From JAVVHH01 sp963835135 (GTDB lineage Bacteria; Pseudomonadota; Alphaproteobacteria; Acetobacterales; Acetobacteraceae): a DNA stretch of 64,000 nt. The translations under genes and the position numbers were made by a program. The notes beneath the pieces were generated by a model. It made no database searches. It had not been told where the DNA came from and saw nothing but the letters and a program-made list of their open reading frames with translations. The stretch spans positions 1,116,001 to 1,180,000 of the forward strand of contig CAWIEF010000003.1 in NCBI GenBank assembly GCA_963835135.1, written 5' to 3'. Shown piece after piece: positions 43,600-51,849 of the stretch (positions are counted from its first letter, which is position 1; each line of letters starts with the position of its first letter).

Positions 43600-45893
43600 G
43601 GCGCATCGCCGCCGTTCTGAACGCACTTTGCGCCCTGGTGGCGTTGGCCGTGGTGGGCATCACCGCCGGCCTCGCCCGGCTCGACCCGAACGACTACAAA
43701 GCCCGGCTCGTCGGCGCCGTGCAGGACGCGACCGGGCGGACGCTGACGATCGGCGGCGAATTGGTGCTGACGAAGTCGCTCTGGCCCACGCTCGAAGCGA
43801 CCGACATCTCGCTGTCGAACCTGCCGGGCGGGACGCGACCGGCCATGGCCCATGCCGAACGCATCGAAGGCCAACTCTCGCTGCTCGCCCTGCTGCGCCA
43901 CGAGATCGATGTCACGAGGTTGACGCTGACCGGTCCGAACATCCTGTTCGAGCAGGTCGGCGGCAGGCCGAATTGGGTCTTCACCAGCACGCAGCCAGCA
44001 CCCGCCCCAGCCTCGGCCGCCACCCCGGGTACTCCCTTCGCGTTACGCATACGGGCCGCGCATGTGCGGGACGGCATGGTCACCTGGAAGCTGCCCGCGC
44101 GGACCAAGGTGGTCGGCATCCGGGCGCTCGACTTCAAGCGCGCGCGCGAGAACGGGCCGGTCGAAGCGCAGTCGACGCTCGTCTACTCGGACAACCAGCC
44201 GTTCGCGCTCGTCGTCGCCGCCGACCCGACCGGAGGCGTAATGGATCCCTGGCGCACGCGGTTGCACTTTACCGCATTCGACACCGATGCCGCCGCGACG
44301 GGGACCATGGACGTCGCAGGCCACTACGATCTGCGGGTCGAGGCGGAGGCTGGCGCGCTCGAGAAGCTGAACGCATTGCTGCCGGAGATGGCTCTGCCGG
44401 CGCTGCGGCAGGTCAAGCTGTCGGCGCAGATCGGCAACGGTAAGCGCCCGGGCGACATCCCGGTCATCGGGCCGGCGACGCTGCAATTCGCCTCGGCCGA
44501 CCTGCGGACGCTGACGCCGGGGCTGGTGCTCGGGGCGACCCGGGCGTCGTTGCCAGCCGCCGGTGGCCAGGCCGCGGTGGACAGCGCGGGGCAGTATGCC
44601 GGGAGCGCATTCCACCTGGCCGGCAGCGTCGGCGTCCCGGCGCAGCCGGACGGCAAGGCGAGCGTGCCATTCGCGCTCAAGGTCGAGACATCGCCGAAAG
44701 CCGCCGATGGCGTGCTGACACTGAAGGGCGCGCTGGCGCTCGACACGCTGCGGTTCGCCGGCTTGGACGCGTCGGCGACGCTGCAGACGGCGGCGCTGGC
44801 CGGGTTGCGGCCGGTGCTCGGCGCAGGCCTGCCGGCGTTGACCGGGGTCCGGTTCAGCGGACAGGTGTCGGTCCCCGCCGGCGCCGGCACGCTACGGCTG
44901 CGCGGGGTCACGCTGGATACGGAGCAGGGCGACATCGCCGGAGATGGCAGCATCGACGTCGCTGCGGCGCCGGTGGTGACCGGAACGTGGCGGTCGGGCG
45001 TGCTCGACCTCGACGCGATGCTGGCCGCAATCGGCGTCGACCTGTCCAGCCCGGGCGCATCGCGCGCGACGACGGGCCCGATGATCCCGAACGCGGCCCT
45101 GCCCTGGGCGGCGCTGCGCGGCCCGGTGGTGGACCTGGTGGCCGACATCGGCGAGATGCGCTTCCAGGGCGAGGTCTGGCATCACGTCGGGGCCACGCTC
45201 AAGCTCAAGGGAGGCATGCTGCAGGCCGGACCGATCGGGGTGGCGATGCCGGCGGGGCCACGGTTGATGGCCGCCCTGACCGTCGACGCCCGGGCGGCGG
45301 CCGCGCCGGTGTTCGTCTCGCTCTCGGCCCCCGCGGTGCCGCTCGCGTTGCTGGGGCGGTATGCCGGATTGCCCGGGCCGATCGTGGGCACGGCGGCGAT
45401 CAGCACCCAGTTGCGGGCGCGCGGCCAAACTATGCGGGAGCTGGCGAGCACGCTCGAGGGGCCGCTCTCCATCACCGCCGTCGACGGCAGGCTCAGCAAC
45501 CGGGCGCTGATCGGCCTGACGTCGGCCGCGCTCGACGGACTCGGGATCACGGTGCCGCCGCAGGGCGAGACGACGCTGACCTGTTTCGCGCTGGCGGGGT
45601 CGTTCGCGGCAGGTGTCGGAACGTTCAAGACCATCGCGCTGGAGACGACCTATCTGTCGCTGTCGGGCGCCGGGCAGGTCGATCTGGGGCGCGAGACGGT
45701 GGCCCTGAAGCTGCAGCCGATGGCACAGGTGGCGGGCTCGCCGGTCGCGGTGCCGGTGGTCGTGCAGGGGCCGTTCCGCAACGTGAGCGGCAAGCTGGAC
45801 GCCGGCGGGTTGCAGCAACTGGGCTTCCTGATCGACGGCATCTTCGGCGGCGACACCTCGACCGCCTGCGCCGCAGCAGGGTTGAAGCGTTGA
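43596..45893 (+). CDS. AsmA family protein
   Basis: This 765-residue envelope protein is of the AsmA family. It has a single N-terminal membrane helix (LNALCALVALAVVGITAGLA) followed by LDPNDYKARLVGAVQDATGRTL and many short beta repeats, and a C-terminal AsmA-like domain with ASTLEGPLSITAVDGRL. AsmA/TamB-like proteins are thought to form lipid-transfer bridges or aid outer-membrane assembly. The GTG start 43596 overlaps the MFS stop (GTGA). The reading frame extends far upstream inside the MFS gene, but only as an out-of-frame shadow. Confidence 0.9.
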   Translation: MRRIAAVLNALCALVALAVVGITAGLARLDPNDYKARLVGAVQDATGRTLTIGGELVLTKSLWPTLEATDISLSNLPGGTRPAMAHAERIEGQLSLLALLRHEIDVTRLTLTGPNILFEQVGGRPNWVFTSTQPAPAPASAATPGTPFALRIRAAHVRDGMVTWKLPARTKVVGIRALDFKRARENGPVEAQSTLVYSDNQPFALVVAADPTGGVMDPWRTRLHFTAFDTDAAATGTMDVAGHYDLRVEAEAGALEKLNALLPEMALPALRQVKLSAQIGNGKRPGDIPVIGPATLQFASADLRTLTPGLVLGATRASLPAAGGQAAVDSAGQYAGSAFHLAGSVGVPAQPDGKASVPFALKVETSPKAADGVLTLKGALALDTLRFAGLDASATLQTAALAGLRPVLGAGLPALTGVRFSGQVSVPAGAGTLRLRGVTLDTEQGDIAGDGSIDVAAAPVVTGTWRSGVLDLDAMLAAIGVDLSSPGASRATTGPMIPNAALPWAALRGPVVDLVADIGEMRFQGEVWHHVGATLKLKGGMLQAGPIGVAMPAGPRLMAALTVDARAAAAPVFVSLSAPAVPLALLGRYAGLPGPIVGTAAISTQLRARGQTMRELASTLEGPLSITAVDGRLSNRALIGLTSAALDGLGITVPPQGETTLTCFALAGSFAAGVGTFKTIALETTYLSLSGAGQVDLGRETVALKLQPMAQVAGSPVAVPVVVQGPFRNVSGKLDAGGLQQLGFLIDGIFGGDTSTACAAAGLKR

Positions 45894-45928
45894 TCCTGGT
45901 CATCGCGAGCCGCCCCTTGGCGGCACGG

Positions 45929-47173
45929 TCAGGGAGCGGCCAGCCGGTCCAGGTCGAGACGCCGGAGCGCGGGCGCGCGCCAGGCGATGACGGCGACGAC
46001 GACCAGGGTAATGGCGCCGCCGACGAGGACCGTCGGAACTGCGCCGATCGCGGCAGAAACCAACCCGCTCTCCAACGCGCCCAGCTCGTTGGAGGAGCCG
46101 ACGAACACCGATTTCACGGCCGCGATCCGTCCGCGCAGGGCTTCGGGCGAGGCAAGCCGCAGGATGGCGCGCCGGATCGTCACGCTGGTCCCGTCGCACA
46201 GGCCAGCCAGGAACAGCGCGGCTAGTGAGAGCGGAACGCTTCGCGACAGGCCGAACACGATGATGCCGACGCCGAAGCACGCGATCGTGGCGTGGAGCAC
46301 CAGCCCGGCGTTGCGGCGCGGCAAGAGCCGTGTGCTGAGCAGGGCGGCGAGCAGACTTCCCGCCGCCATGGCCGCCCGCATGATGCCGAAGCCCGCGGCG
46401 CCGACGTCAAGCACTTGGGTCGCGAAGAACGGCAGCAACGCGGTGACGCCGCCGAAGAAGACCGCGAACAGATCCAGCGCCATCGACGACCACAGCAGCT
46501 CGTGGCGGAAGACGTAAGTGACGCCCTCGAGCACCCGGGTTGCGATGCCGGAGGCGGCGCCTTCGAACGGCAGCGGCGGCTTGGGAGCCACGCCGGCCCG
46601 GAGCAGCGTCGAGGCGAGCAGGAACAGCGCGGCCAGCGCGGCATAGGTCGCGGCCGGTCCGGCCCAGGTCCAGGCGAAGCCGACCGCGACCGGGCCGAGC
46701 ACGTCGGCGCTGCGCGCCGTGGTCGCCAGCAGCGGCACGCCCCGGAACACGAGATGCAGCGGCACGATGCGCGCTTCGAGGCCCGTGGCGGCCGGGCTCT
46801 CGAACGCGCGGACCGTCGCCGCCAGGAGAGCGACGACGAAGAGCGCCGGCAGGGTGGCCGCCGGGTCCAGCCGGGCGGCGACGGCGAGCATGAGCGCCAG
46901 CCCCGCCAGGAGCGTCGTGGTCAGGAGCATGATCGCGCGGCGGTCGTAGCGGTCGGCGACGTCGCCCCCGAGCAGGACGAGCGTGACACCCGGGATGGCC
47001 TCGACGAGGCCGAGCAGGCCGACGAACAGGGTCTGGCCGGTGAGCTCGAAGATCTGGAACCCGAGCAGCACCGTCATGGCGGCCGCCGCGAAACGTTCGA
47101 CCACGTCGGCGGCCAGGAAATAGCGAAATTCGCGGAGGCCGAGCAGCTCCCGGACAAGGACGGTCTCAGTCAC
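45929..47173 (-). CDS. MFS transporter, EntS-like (MFS_3)
   Basis: This 414-residue major facilitator of the MFS_3 group includes the enterobactin exporter EntS and macrolide pumps. The opening is RELLGLREFRYFLAADVVER, the loop motif GGDVADRYDRRAIMLLTT lies near residue 71-88, and helix 10-11 LFLAGLCDGTSVTIRRAILR. The GTG start at 47173 is chosen; the longer frame would overlap the divergent oxidoreductase start. No siderophore genes are nearby, so the exported compound is unknown. Confidence 0.89.
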   Translation of the reverse strand: MTETVLVRELLGLREFRYFLAADVVERFAAAAMTVLLGFQIFELTGQTLFVGLLGLVEAIPGVTLVLLGGDVADRYDRRAIMLLTTTLLAGLALMLAVAARLDPAATLPALFVVALLAATVRAFESPAATGLEARIVPLHLVFRGVPLLATTARSADVLGPVAVGFAWTWAGPAATYAALAALFLLASTLLRAGVAPKPPLPFEGAASGIATRVLEGVTYVFRHELLWSSMALDLFAVFFGGVTALLPFFATQVLDVGAAGFGIMRAAMAAGSLLAALLSTRLLPRRNAGLVLHATIACFGVGIIVFGLSRSVPLSLAALFLAGLCDGTSVTIRRAILRLASPEALRGRIAAVKSVFVGSSNELGALESGLVSAAIGAVPTVLVGGAITLVVVAVIAWRAPALRRLDLDRLAAP

Positions 47174-47219
47174 GGCGTTGAGGGTAGACGCGCGGCGCCG
47201 AACCCGGCAAGGAAACGCC

Positions 47220-48296
47220 ATGCGCATTCCGCTCCTCTTTCAGCCGATCACCCTCCGCGGCGTCACCGCCAAGAACCGCATCGCCATCTCGCCGATGTGC
47301 CAATACACCGCCGAGGACGGTCTCGGCACCGACTGGCATATCCAGAACCTCGGCGCCAAGGCGATGGGCGGCCCCGGCATCGTTTTCACCGAAGCGACGC
47401 ACGTCTCGGCGCTCGGCCGGATCACGCCGGGATGCCTGGGCCTCTGGACCGAGGCGCAGCGCGAGTTCGCCCGCCGGCTGGTGTCGCTGATCGAGTATGG
47501 CGGCGGCATTCCCGGCATCCAGATCGCACATGCCGGACGCAAGGCGAGCAGCCAGCGCCCCTGGGAGGGCGGCAAGGCGTTGCGGCCGGAAGCGGGCGGT
47601 TGGGTGCCATGGGGCCCGAGCGCGATCAGCTTCCACGATGACGGCGTCGAACCGCACGCGATGAGCGAGGCGGAGATCCACGTCGTCATCGACCAGTTCG
47701 CCGAAACCGCGCGGCTCTCGCTCGAGGCCGGCTTCAAGATCATAGAGCTGCACGGCGCCCACGGCTACCTGATCCACTCCTTCCTCTCGCCGCTCAGCAA
47801 CACCCGCAACGACGGCTACGGCGGCGACCTGCGCGGCCGCTCGCGCATGCTGATGGAGGTCATCGAGGCGACCAGGGGCGTGTGGCCGGACGACCTGCCG
47901 CTGTTCGTCCGTCTCTCCTGCACCGACTGGACGCCCGGCGGCCTGACGCTGGACGACGTGGTCGAGGTGTGTGGCTGGCTCAAATCGGCCGGACAGGTCG
48001 ACCTGATCGACTGCTCGTCGGGTGGCATCGAACCCACGATGCGCATCCCGTCGCTGCACCCGGGCTACCAGGTGCCCTTGGCCGAGCGCATCCGCGCCGC
48101 GACCGGGATCAAGACCGGCGCAGTGGGCCTGATCCGCGCGCCCGAGATGGCGGCCGAGATCGTGGCCAACGAGCGCGCCGACCTGGTCTTCATCGGCCGC
48201 GCCGCCCTCGCCGACCCGGCCTGGCCGCTGCACGCCGCCAAGGACCTCGGCCTCAAGCCGCAGCTGGTCCCGCAATATGCGCGGGCGGACGTCTAG
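47220..48296 (+). CDS. NADH:flavin oxidoreductase, Old Yellow Enzyme family (YqjM-like)
   Basis: This 358-residue FMN-dependent ene-reductase reduces activated C=C bonds with NAD(P)H. It has FQPITLRGVTAKNRIAISPM near the N terminus with the Cys of SPMCQY (the redox-sensing Cys of the YqjM class), QIAHAGRKAS near 101, the catalytic HGAHGYLIHSFLSPLSNTR near 179, and FIGRAALADPAWPL at the C terminus. AAGGAA sits six bases before ATG 47220. It is divergent from the MFS gene and followed by rpmE, whose own promoter lies between. Confidence 0.94.
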   Translation: MRIPLLFQPITLRGVTAKNRIAISPMCQYTAEDGLGTDWHIQNLGAKAMGGPGIVFTEATHVSALGRITPGCLGLWTEAQREFARRLVSLIEYGGGIPGIQIAHAGRKASSQRPWEGGKALRPEAGGWVPWGPSAISFHDDGVEPHAMSEAEIHVVIDQFAETARLSLEAGFKIIELHGAHGYLIHSFLSPLSNTRNDGYGGDLRGRSRMLMEVIEATRGVWPDDLPLFVRLSCTDWTPGGLTLDDVVEVCGWLKSAGQVDLIDCSSGGIEPTMRIPSLHPGYQVPLAERIRAATGIKTGAVGLIRAPEMAAEIVANERADLVFIGRAALADPAWPLHAAKDLGLKPQLVPQYARADV

Positions 48297-48304
48297 CGGG
48301 AAAC

Positions 48305-48333
48305 TTGCCCCCGGCCCGCGTCTCTCTTATAGA
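48305..48333 (+). promoter_or_regulatory. Candidate rpmE promoter and leader hairpin
   Basis: TTGCCC and TATAGA are separated by 17 bases, a good match to a housekeeping promoter. Downstream at 48344-48365 the leader folds as GCTGCCG/CGGCAGC with an 8-base loop, in front of the ATG at 48386. Confidence 0.6.
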
Positions 48334-48385
48334 CCCGAGCTTCGCTGCCGGTCGGTATCGGCAGCTCCGAACAGGACCAACCTCG

Positions 48386-48610
48386 ATGAAACCCGGCATC
48401 CACCCCGAATACCATGAGATCACCGTCATCATGACCGACGGTTCGCAGTTCAAGACCAAGACGTGTGCCGGCAAAGCGGGCGACACCATTCGGCTGGACA
48501 TCGACCCGAAGTCCCATCCGGCTTGGACCGGCGTGCAGCGGATCATGGACACCGGCGGCCAGGTCGCCAAGTTCAACCGCAAGTTCGCCGGCATCGGCCT
48601 CAAGAAGTAG
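48386..48610 (+). CDS. rpmE: Ribosomal protein bL31
   Basis: This 74-residue large-subunit ribosomal protein starts KPGIHPEYHEITVIMTDGS and ends FNRKFAGIGLKK. The core DIDPKSHPAWTG and TGGQVAKFNRKF are diagnostic. The zinc-binding Cys set of the C+ type is absent (only one Cys, in KTCAGK), so it is the C- form. The gene has its own promoter and is followed after 26 bases by a strong terminator. Confidence 0.97.
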   Translation: MKPGIHPEYHEITVIMTDGSQFKTKTCAGKAGDTIRLDIDPKSHPAWTGVQRIMDTGGQVAKFNRKFAGIGLKK

Positions 48611-48635
48611 CTCCCAAACCGCATCGAGTTCGACG

Positions 48636-48674
48636 GGCCGCCCCTTGAAACCGGGGGCGGCCTTTGTTATTTTT
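48636..48674 (+). terminator. Rho-independent terminator of rpmE
   Basis: GGCCGCCCC (48636-48644) pairs with GGGGCGGCC (48654-48662), followed by TTTGTTATTTTT. It is the clearest intrinsic terminator in the window. The loop and tail also carry the -35 and -10 boxes of a candidate hsp20 promoter. Confidence 0.9.
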
Positions 48675-48675
48675 G
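48644..48675 (+). promoter_or_regulatory. Candidate RpoH-type heat-shock promoter for hsp20
   Basis: CTTGAAA at 48644-48650, in the terminator loop, matches the RpoH -35 box, and TTATTTTTG at 48667-48675 fits the alphaproteobacterial RpoH -10 pattern (CyTATnTnnG) with 18 bases between TTG and its first base. Transcripts starting near 48681 would include the thermometer leader. Confidence 0.6.
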
Positions 48676-48680
48676 GCTCG

Positions 48681-48768
48681 TTCGGGATGCTCAACTGAGG
48701 TCTCGGAGGCTGAACCGGTTGGCCCTATGGGCGGCCAGATTGTCGACCTTGCTTTTGGAGGTTTACCC
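48681..48768 (+). ncRNA. ROSE-like RNA thermometer in the hsp20 leader
   Basis: The leader before hsp20 can form a hairpin TGGCC/GGCCA (about 48719-48737) and a final hairpin at 48746-48762 where ACCUUG pairs with GGAGGU, hiding the ribosome site. That final stem holds the ROSE hallmark UUGCU opposite the Shine-Dalgarno sequence, with a G-G mismatch next to a short loop. ROSE elements repress small heat-shock genes at low temperature in alphaproteobacteria and melt on heating. The call rests on motif and position, not on a covariance search. Confidence 0.65.
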
Positions 48769-49248
48769 ATGACGACTCTCGATTTTTCCCCTCTGTTCCG
48801 TACCGCCATCGGCTTCGACCGCATGGCCCGTCTGGCCAGCAACGCGCAGGACGCGGCAAGCGCCCAGACCTACCCGCCCTATAACATCGAGCGCACCGGC
48901 GATGACAGCTATCGTCTGACGATGGCCGTGGCCGGCTTCAGCGAGGACGAACTCGACCTCGTCGTGCGCGACAACACGCTCGTGATCGCGGGCCGGGTCA
49001 AGGCTGAGGACGACAAGTCCGAGCTGCTCTATCGCGGCATCGCCGGCCGGGCCTTCGAGCGTCGCTTCGTGCTCGCCGACCACATCGTCGTCGAGAACGC
49101 GGACCTCAAGAACGGCCTGCTCCACGTTGGCCTGAAGCGCGTCGTGCCGGAGGCGCTGAAGCCCCGCCGCATCGCGATCGGGTCGGCGCCGGCCGCTCAG
49201 CCGGTCATCGCGAATGACAGCACGTCCGAGGCCGTGCAAGCGGCCTGA
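48769..49248 (+). CDS. Small heat-shock protein, Hsp20 family
   Basis: This 159-residue IbpA-like chaperone binds unfolding proteins. It opens DFSPLFRTAIGFDRM, has the alpha-crystallin core PPYNIERTGDDSYRLTMAVAG near residue 40-60, GFSEDELDLVV, and the GIAGRAFERRFVLADHI stretch before NGLLHVGLKR; a C-terminal I-x-I-like stretch is RIAIGS. The start ATG 48769 has GGAGG seven bases upstream, which is the ribosome site masked in the leader hairpin. Control is probably double: heat-shock promoter and RNA thermometer. Confidence 0.95.
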   Translation: MTTLDFSPLFRTAIGFDRMARLASNAQDAASAQTYPPYNIERTGDDSYRLTMAVAGFSEDELDLVVRDNTLVIAGRVKAEDDKSELLYRGIAGRAFERRFVLADHIVVENADLKNGLLHVGLKRVVPEALKPRRIAIGSAPAAQPVIANDSTSEAVQAA

Positions 49249-49259
49249 TTTTGACAACG

Positions 49260-49285
49260 GGGGCCGGGTTGCGACCCGGCCCCTT
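49260..49285. terminator. Hairpin between convergent hsp20 and DUF1192 genes
   Basis: GGGGCCGGGT and ACCCGGCCCC form a perfect 10-base stem around TGCG at 49260-49283. Only a weak T-stretch follows, but the position eleven bases after the hsp20 stop suits a terminator for both strands. Confidence 0.7.
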
Positions 49286-49287
49286 CG

Positions 49288-49467
49288 TCAGAACCTGAAC
49301 ATCGTGTCCGCCGCGCTGCGATGCCCTCGCTTCGCGGCGATCTGCGCTTCGGCGCGCCCGATCTCGGCTCGCAGCTCCGCGATGTAGTGGTCCAACTCGG
49401 CGATCCCCATCCGGTCAAGTATTAAAGGCGTCAGCCGCGGCTTCACCTCATCGTCTTCCATGGCCAT
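49288..49467 (-). CDS. DUF1192 family protein
   Basis: This short protein of about 59 residues has the DUF1192 pattern: an acidic EDDEVKPRLTP start, LILDRMGIAELDHYIAEL, then a coiled-coil-like helix ELRAEIGRAEAQIAAK ending in a phenylalanine-rich tail ADTMFRF. The family is nearly restricted to alphaproteobacteria and its role is unknown. Starts at 49479, 49467 and 49461 are possible. It is convergent with hsp20 and divergent from the TrcR gene. Confidence 0.8.
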   Translation of the reverse strand: MAMEDDEVKPRLTPLILDRMGIAELDHYIAELRAEIGRAEAQIAAKRGHRSAADTMFRF

Positions 49468-49606
49468 TCCGGACCCCATGATCGTTTGATCGCGCATACT
49501 ACCCCGCGCGGGCTTGACCGCCACCACGGCGCAGCCCCATATCCGCACTCCCTCGAAATTGAACCGCTGGCCGCGCTCCCGGCGACCGGCGAAGGACACT
49601 GATCCG

Positions 49607-50182
49607 ATGAGCCTACCGCTGATGCCGAAAGCCACCGCCGTGTGGCTGATCGAAAAAACCGCGCTGACCTTCACCCAGATCGCCGAGTTCTGCGGCATGC
49701 ATCCGCTCGAAGTTCAGGCCATCGCCGACGGTGAGGTGGCGCAAGGGATCGTCGGCTACGACCCCGTCGCCAACCAGCAGGTCACCGAAGACGAGATCAA
49801 GCGCTGCGAGAAGAGCCCCGACGCCCGTCTCAAGCTGATGCCGCCGGCCAACGCGTCCAAGTTCAAGCGCGGCGCCCGCTATACCCCCGTGGCCAAGCGC
49901 AACGACCGTCCGGACGCGATTGCCTTCGTCCTGCGCAACTTCCCGCAACTGACGGAAGCGCAGGTCATCAAGCTGCTCGGCACCACCAAGGACACCATCC
50001 AGAAGGTCCGCGAGCGCACCCACTGGAACAGCGCCAACATCAAGCCGCGCGACCCGGTCATTCTCGGCCTATGCAGCCAGACCGACCTGAACGCCGCCGT
50101 GTCGGCCGCCAACGACCGCCTCGCGCGGGACGGCCAAGCCATCCCGGTGCCGCCGCTGCCCGAAACGGAAGAGGCCGCCTGA
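49607..50182 (+). CDS. trcR: Cell cycle transcriptional regulator TrcR (DUF1013)
   Basis: This 191-residue protein is of the DUF1013 family, TrcR in alphaproteobacteria, a DNA-binding regulator linked to cell-cycle control. It has two helix-turn-helix-like parts: MPKATAVWLIEKTALTFTQ followed by IAEFCGMHPLEVQAIADGE near the N terminus, and LTEAQVIKLLGTTKDTIQKV near residue 130. It ends PVPPLPETEEAA. The start ATG 49607 gives the family's usual opening; the upstream extension does not. A short perfect hairpin follows the stop. Confidence 0.93.
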   Translation: MSLPLMPKATAVWLIEKTALTFTQIAEFCGMHPLEVQAIADGEVAQGIVGYDPVANQQVTEDEIKRCEKSPDARLKLMPPANASKFKRGARYTPVAKRNDRPDAIAFVLRNFPQLTEAQVIKLLGTTKDTIQKVRERTHWNSANIKPRDPVILGLCSQTDLNAAVSAANDRLARDGQAIPVPPLPETEEAA

Positions 50183-50198
50183 CGCCATTTGCGTCAGG
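50178..50198. terminator. Short hairpin at the end of trcR
   Basis: CCTGACGC and GCGTCAGG form an 8-base perfect stem around CATTT, overlapping the trcR stop and the last codons of the convergent 70-residue gene. TCTCTTTCG follows. It may be a weak bidirectional terminator. Confidence 0.5.
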
Positions 50199-50406
50199 TC
50201 TCTTTCGTCTCCCGGAGCCGCTGTTCGGCCCGGTTGATCGCCTTGACCACGGTCTGACCCGCGCGCACGACGGCGGGGTCCGAGTGCGCCAGCAGGCGGT
50301 CCGCCACCAGCAGGGCGGGCGACAGCATGCCGCGGATGTCGTGCCGCAGCGACGATGTCGCCGCCCGCAGGGCCGCCAATTGTGCCGCGATCTCGTCCTC
50401 CGCCAT
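50194..50406 (-). CDS. Small helical protein with an H-box-like motif
   Basis: This 70-residue protein is predicted to be all helical. The stretch SLRHDIRGMLSPALLVADRL resembles the dimerisation/phosphoacceptor helix of histidine kinases (His followed by Asp, then Pro, and a later Asp-Arg), yet no ATPase domain follows. It could be a histidine-phosphotransfer-like or anti-regulator protein. It is convergent with trcR and sits four bases after the metalloprotease gene's end. Its family is not one I can name. The coding call rests on the clear start, the protein-like composition and the intergenic fit. Confidence 0.65.
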   Translation of the reverse strand: MAEDEIAAQLAALRAATSSLRHDIRGMLSPALLVADRLLAHSDPAVVRAGQTVVKAINRAEQRLRETKET

Positions 50407-50409
50407 GGC

Positions 50410-51786
50410 TCAGGCGCTCGGCGCGTAGAAGCCGATGCCCTCGTCGTGCAGATCGGGCCGGGTCGCCAAAATCGAGGCCCGCTCCGGCGCGCTCGCCGTG
50501 AAGAAATGCGTGCCATCGGCCGCATCGAAGAAACGATAGATCGGCGTGTCGCCCGCCTGGGGCACGGCGTGCTCGTAGAAGGCGACCCCTTCGAACACCA
50601 GCGTGGGCCGCGTCGCCTGGATGGCGTCGCGCTCGGCGCCGCTGACCGAGTAGAAATGTGATCCGTTGGTCAGATCGAAGAACCGGTACACCGGCGCGGC
50701 GGCCTGATCCGCCGAGGGCGTTGCGACCGCCGTCAGATCGAGGCCCTCGTAGACGAGAGCGGGCCGCGTCTGTACCAGCGTGTTCCGCTCCGCCTCGCTG
50801 GCCGAATAGAAATGCGTGCCGTTGGAGCTGTCGAAGAAGCGGTAGATGCCGAGCGAGTTTCCGCTGACCTGTCCGTAGCCGCTGTTGTCGAGGATGAGCG
50901 CGTTAATCTGCCCACGGACCGTCACGCTGTCGGCCGGGTTGAGGCTCGAGAGCGCGAGGGCGAACCCCTCGTCCGAATGGCCCGTCGTCGAGTTGGCCAC
51001 CGCGATGCTGAGCGTCGCCGTCGTCGACCCGGCTGCGAACGTCACCTGCCCCGAGGGATACGCGCCGCCCCCGAACTCTGCCGGGTCCGCCGCGACCGAG
51101 CCGCTCAGCGAGGGATAGGGCGCCCCGGTGATCGCGTAGCCGATCGTCAGCGCGGCGGCGGGATCGCTGTATCGCGTGATGGTGAAGTCGTAGGTGTCCG
51201 TCTGCCCCGCCGCGCTTGCGACCTGCACCGGGGCCGCCGCCGCGACGGTGTAGTAAGGATAGAGCGTGTTGATCCCCTCGACGTCACCCTCGGCCAGGTC
51301 GCGGTTGGTGGAGGAGGCGTACGGAAACATGATGGTGGTCGGGTCGGTCGTATGACCCAGCCCGAGCGCGTGACCGATCTCGTGCAGCGCCACCTGGAAC
51401 AGCGTCACGCCGTAGGCGTCGTACGAGTAGGCCCCGCTTGCGTCGAGGGCGACGGCGGCCGAAGCCGGGTCCAGCAGCCGGATCAGCGTGTCGGTGCCAA
51501 GCAGCCCGTGCGCGTAGCGGAAGTCCGTCTCGCCCAGTTCACCGGCGCGCGTGAACGCGTCGAACCCGATCCGGATCGGCACGCTCGCCGAATCCGTCAC
51601 CTGCGAGAAGGTCAGTCCTGACACGGACGCCCACCGGTCGAACGCCGCCGCCACGATGCCCTGGTAGGGGGCGCCCACCACGTTGCTGAACGGAATGCCG
51701 GTATCTTGCGGCAGCGTCTGCGTCGCGAAGCTCCAGCTGATGGAGGCCGAGCTCCGCCTGGCGGCTTCGAACGCGTACTCGCTCAT
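50410..51786 (-). CDS. Metzincin metalloprotease with three C-terminal DUF5648-like repeats
   Basis: This 458-residue protein starts with a matrixin/serralysin-like catalytic domain whose zinc motif is HEIGHALGLGH near residues 135-145, followed by the Met-turn in TTIMFPY. A middle region of about 110 residues is beta-rich and Calx-beta-like. Three repeats follow near 314, 366 and 416, each with the pattern YRFFD...G.HFYS.S..ER..I...RP.L..EG, as in the DUF5648 family. No signal peptide and no RTX calcium repeats are visible. The start ATG 51786 is preferred over TTG 51825. A secreted or surface-linked protease is inferred, but the export route is unclear. Confidence 0.84.
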   Translation of the reverse strand: MSEYAFEAARRSSASISWSFATQTLPQDTGIPFSNVVGAPYQGIVAAAFDRWASVSGLTFSQVTDSASVPIRIGFDAFTRAGELGETDFRYAHGLLGTDTLIRLLDPASAAVALDASGAYSYDAYGVTLFQVALHEIGHALGLGHTTDPTTIMFPYASSTNRDLAEGDVEGINTLYPYYTVAAAAPVQVASAAGQTDTYDFTITRYSDPAAALTIGYAITGAPYPSLSGSVAADPAEFGGGAYPSGQVTFAAGSTTATLSIAVANSTTGHSDEGFALALSSLNPADSVTVRGQINALILDNSGYGQVSGNSLGIYRFFDSSNGTHFYSASEAERNTLVQTRPALVYEGLDLTAVATPSADQAAAPVYRFFDLTNGSHFYSVSGAERDAIQATRPTLVFEGVAFYEHAVPQAGDTPIYRFFDAADGTHFFTASAPERASILATRPDLHDEGIGFYAPSA

Positions 51787-51849
51787 CGGATGATCGGGCC
51801 CGGCATCGACCTTGAATCTAGTCAAATCCTTGGCCGGAGGGGAGACCGG

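Noticed and set aside
42696..45893. Open frame of 1065 codons suggesting a giant fusion
   Set aside because: The first 300 codons are an out-of-frame shadow of the MFS gene; the true AsmA gene starts at the GTG overlapping the MFS stop.
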